The position numbers and the translations under genes were made by a program. A stretch of DNA of 64,000 bases. Source: Saprospiraceae bacterium (lineage in GTDB: Bacteria > Bacteroidota > Bacteroidia > Chitinophagales > Saprospiraceae). A model generated the notes under the pieces. The model saw only the letters and a program-made list of their open reading frames with translations. It had not been told where the DNA came from and ran no database searches. Of this stretch, positions 63,294 through 64,000 are shown one piece after another. The DNA lies in assembly GCA_016722295.1 (NCBI GenBank), contig JADKGL010000026.1:408501-472500 (forward strand). The letters run 5' to 3'. Within the stretch, counting starts at the first letter, position 1; every line of letters starts with the position of its first letter.

Positions 63294-64000
63294 TTGTTAA
63301 AGCTCAGCATTTTAGACAGATATATTCTTAAGAAGTACATAAGTACCTTTCTATTTGCTATGCTCATTTTGTCTTTAATAGCAGTAGTTTTTGACATAAG
63401 TGAAAGAATAGAGAAGTTTTTAAATGCGAAAGTTACAGTATGGGAGATCGTTACAAAGTATTATTTAAATTTTATTCCTTGGATAAATTCGTTGTTATTT
63501 CCAATATATGCACTTATCACAGTTATATTTTTTACTTCTAGAATGGCTAGTCAGACAGAGATTATTCCCATGTTTAGTTCAGGGATATCTTATAAAAGGT
63601 TTTTAAGACCATATATTATAGCAGGACTCCTATTTACATTTTTACATCTATTGGGAAACCACTTCATTGTTCCTCGAGGAAATAAAATATTTCGAGAGTT
63701 TGAGAATAAATATATTAGAGCCTCAAGCTATAAAGCAAAAGATAAAAATGTACATTTTTTCGTAGGAGAGGGAGTAAAAGTCTATATAGCCTATTTTCAG
63801 ACTGCAGATTCATTAGGAAGAGATTTTCAAATAGAACAAATGAAAGATTCAAAGATCCGCAGTCTACTTTCAGCCAAAACAATTCGATGGAAGTCAAATC
63901 CTCATATTTGGACTATCGAAGATTATGAGATTAGAACATTTACAGATAGTACAGAAAGCTTGCAAGTGTACAAAGGTCAAAAATTAGATACTTCGATAAA
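63294..64000 (+). CDS. LptF/LptG family permease (partial, runs off the window)
   Basis: N-terminal 235 codons of a YjgP/YjgQ (LptF/LptG) permease, part of the ABC exporter that moves lipopolysaccharide to the outer membrane. The start is a TTG at 63294 giving LKLSILDRYILKKYISTFLFAMLIL. Then come KYYLNFIPWINSLLFPIYALITVIFFTSRMASQTEIIPMFSSGISYKRFLRP, the family's conserved first half, and a third helix (YIIAGLLFTFLHLLGNHFIVPRGN). The beta-jellyroll periplasmic part begins after this and is cut by the window edge. It follows tgt by 10 bp, as is usual in Bacteroidota. Confidence 0.9.
   Translation, partial: MLKLSILDRYILKKYISTFLFAMLILSLIAVVFDISERIEKFLNAKVTVWEIVTKYYLNFIPWINSLLFPIYALITVIFFTSRMASQTEIIPMFSSGISYKRFLRPYIIAGLLFTFLHLLGNHFIVPRGNKIFREFENKYIRASSYKAKDKNVHFFVGEGVKVYIAYFQTADSLGRDFQIEQMKDSKIRSLLSAKTIRWKSNPHIWTIEDYEIRTFTDSTESLQVYKGQKLDTSI

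Overview
The window is AT-rich Bacteroidota chromosome, most like a Saprospirales/Saprospiraceae-type organism, probably from an environmental or metagenome assembly. Four signs point there. Several very large secreted proteins end in type IX secretion (T9SS) sorting domains or a gliding-motility C-terminal domain. Shine-Dalgarno sites are essentially absent, while TAnnTTTG -7 promoter boxes recur. There are repeated Cys-Asp-Ser surface modules. The ApbE/DUF4266/DUF3570 cluster and dispersed 'GTCCTCC...GGGAGGATTTAGGTGGG' intergenic repeats are also typical. No rRNA, tRNA, CRISPR array, insertion sequence or prophage was found.

Layout. 0-13.6 kb is a secreted/surface region: a GH92 alpha-mannosidase, a T9SS protein whose 5' end carries ten copies of a 7-bp repeat, a large FG-GAP/Cys-Asp-Ser repeat protein, and an M43-type metalloprotease with a beta-helix. 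Mosaic islands of short dispersed repeats separate them. 14-20 kb holds a TPR histidine kinase/LytTR regulator operon divergent from a VWA-SIMPL gene pair, with a perfect 11-bp direct repeat at 21-bp spacing between them, then a WecA-like transferase. 20-23 kb is a minus-strand operon of thioredoxin (frameshifted), ApbE, DUF4266 lipoprotein and DUF3570 barrel, a putative extracytosolic flavinylation system. 23-29.4 kb is central metabolism (pckA, serC, citrate synthase, gcvH). 29.4-33.3 kb carries a large propeller/barrel envelope protein and an MBL hydrolase. 33.6-37.3 kb is a His-rich ABC exporter-type permease, its ATPase, ruvB and an unknown secreted protein. 37.4-42.7 kb has icd, trmB, an alpha/beta-hydrolase-like protein without its nucleophile, a 2Fe-2S reductase and an FkbM methyltransferase. 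42.8-47.9 kb has two vanadium-haloperoxidase/PAP2-like lipoproteins flanking an OmpR-type two-component system. 47.9-54.5 kb has a PhnA-like protein, prfA and a 1.7-kaa T9SS adhesin with dockerin-like and cohesin-like modules. 54.8-64 kb has a DinB/YfiT protein, a DUF937-OmpA fusion, secA (interrupted by an in-frame TAA), a SPOR protein, rodA, tgt (zinc cysteines missing) and the start of an LptF/LptG permease.

How the genes work together. Core genes (TCA cycle, translation, Sec export, cell wall elongation, tRNA modification) are interleaved with envelope systems. SecA would drive Sec export of the many signal-peptide proteins, several of which then use T9SS. The most notable leads are the phase-variation-like heptamer tract, the flavinylation-type operon, the haloperoxidase-pair/two-component locus, the candidate LytTR operator and the stop codon inside secA. 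Functions are assigned by recognising motifs by eye; no database search was run.
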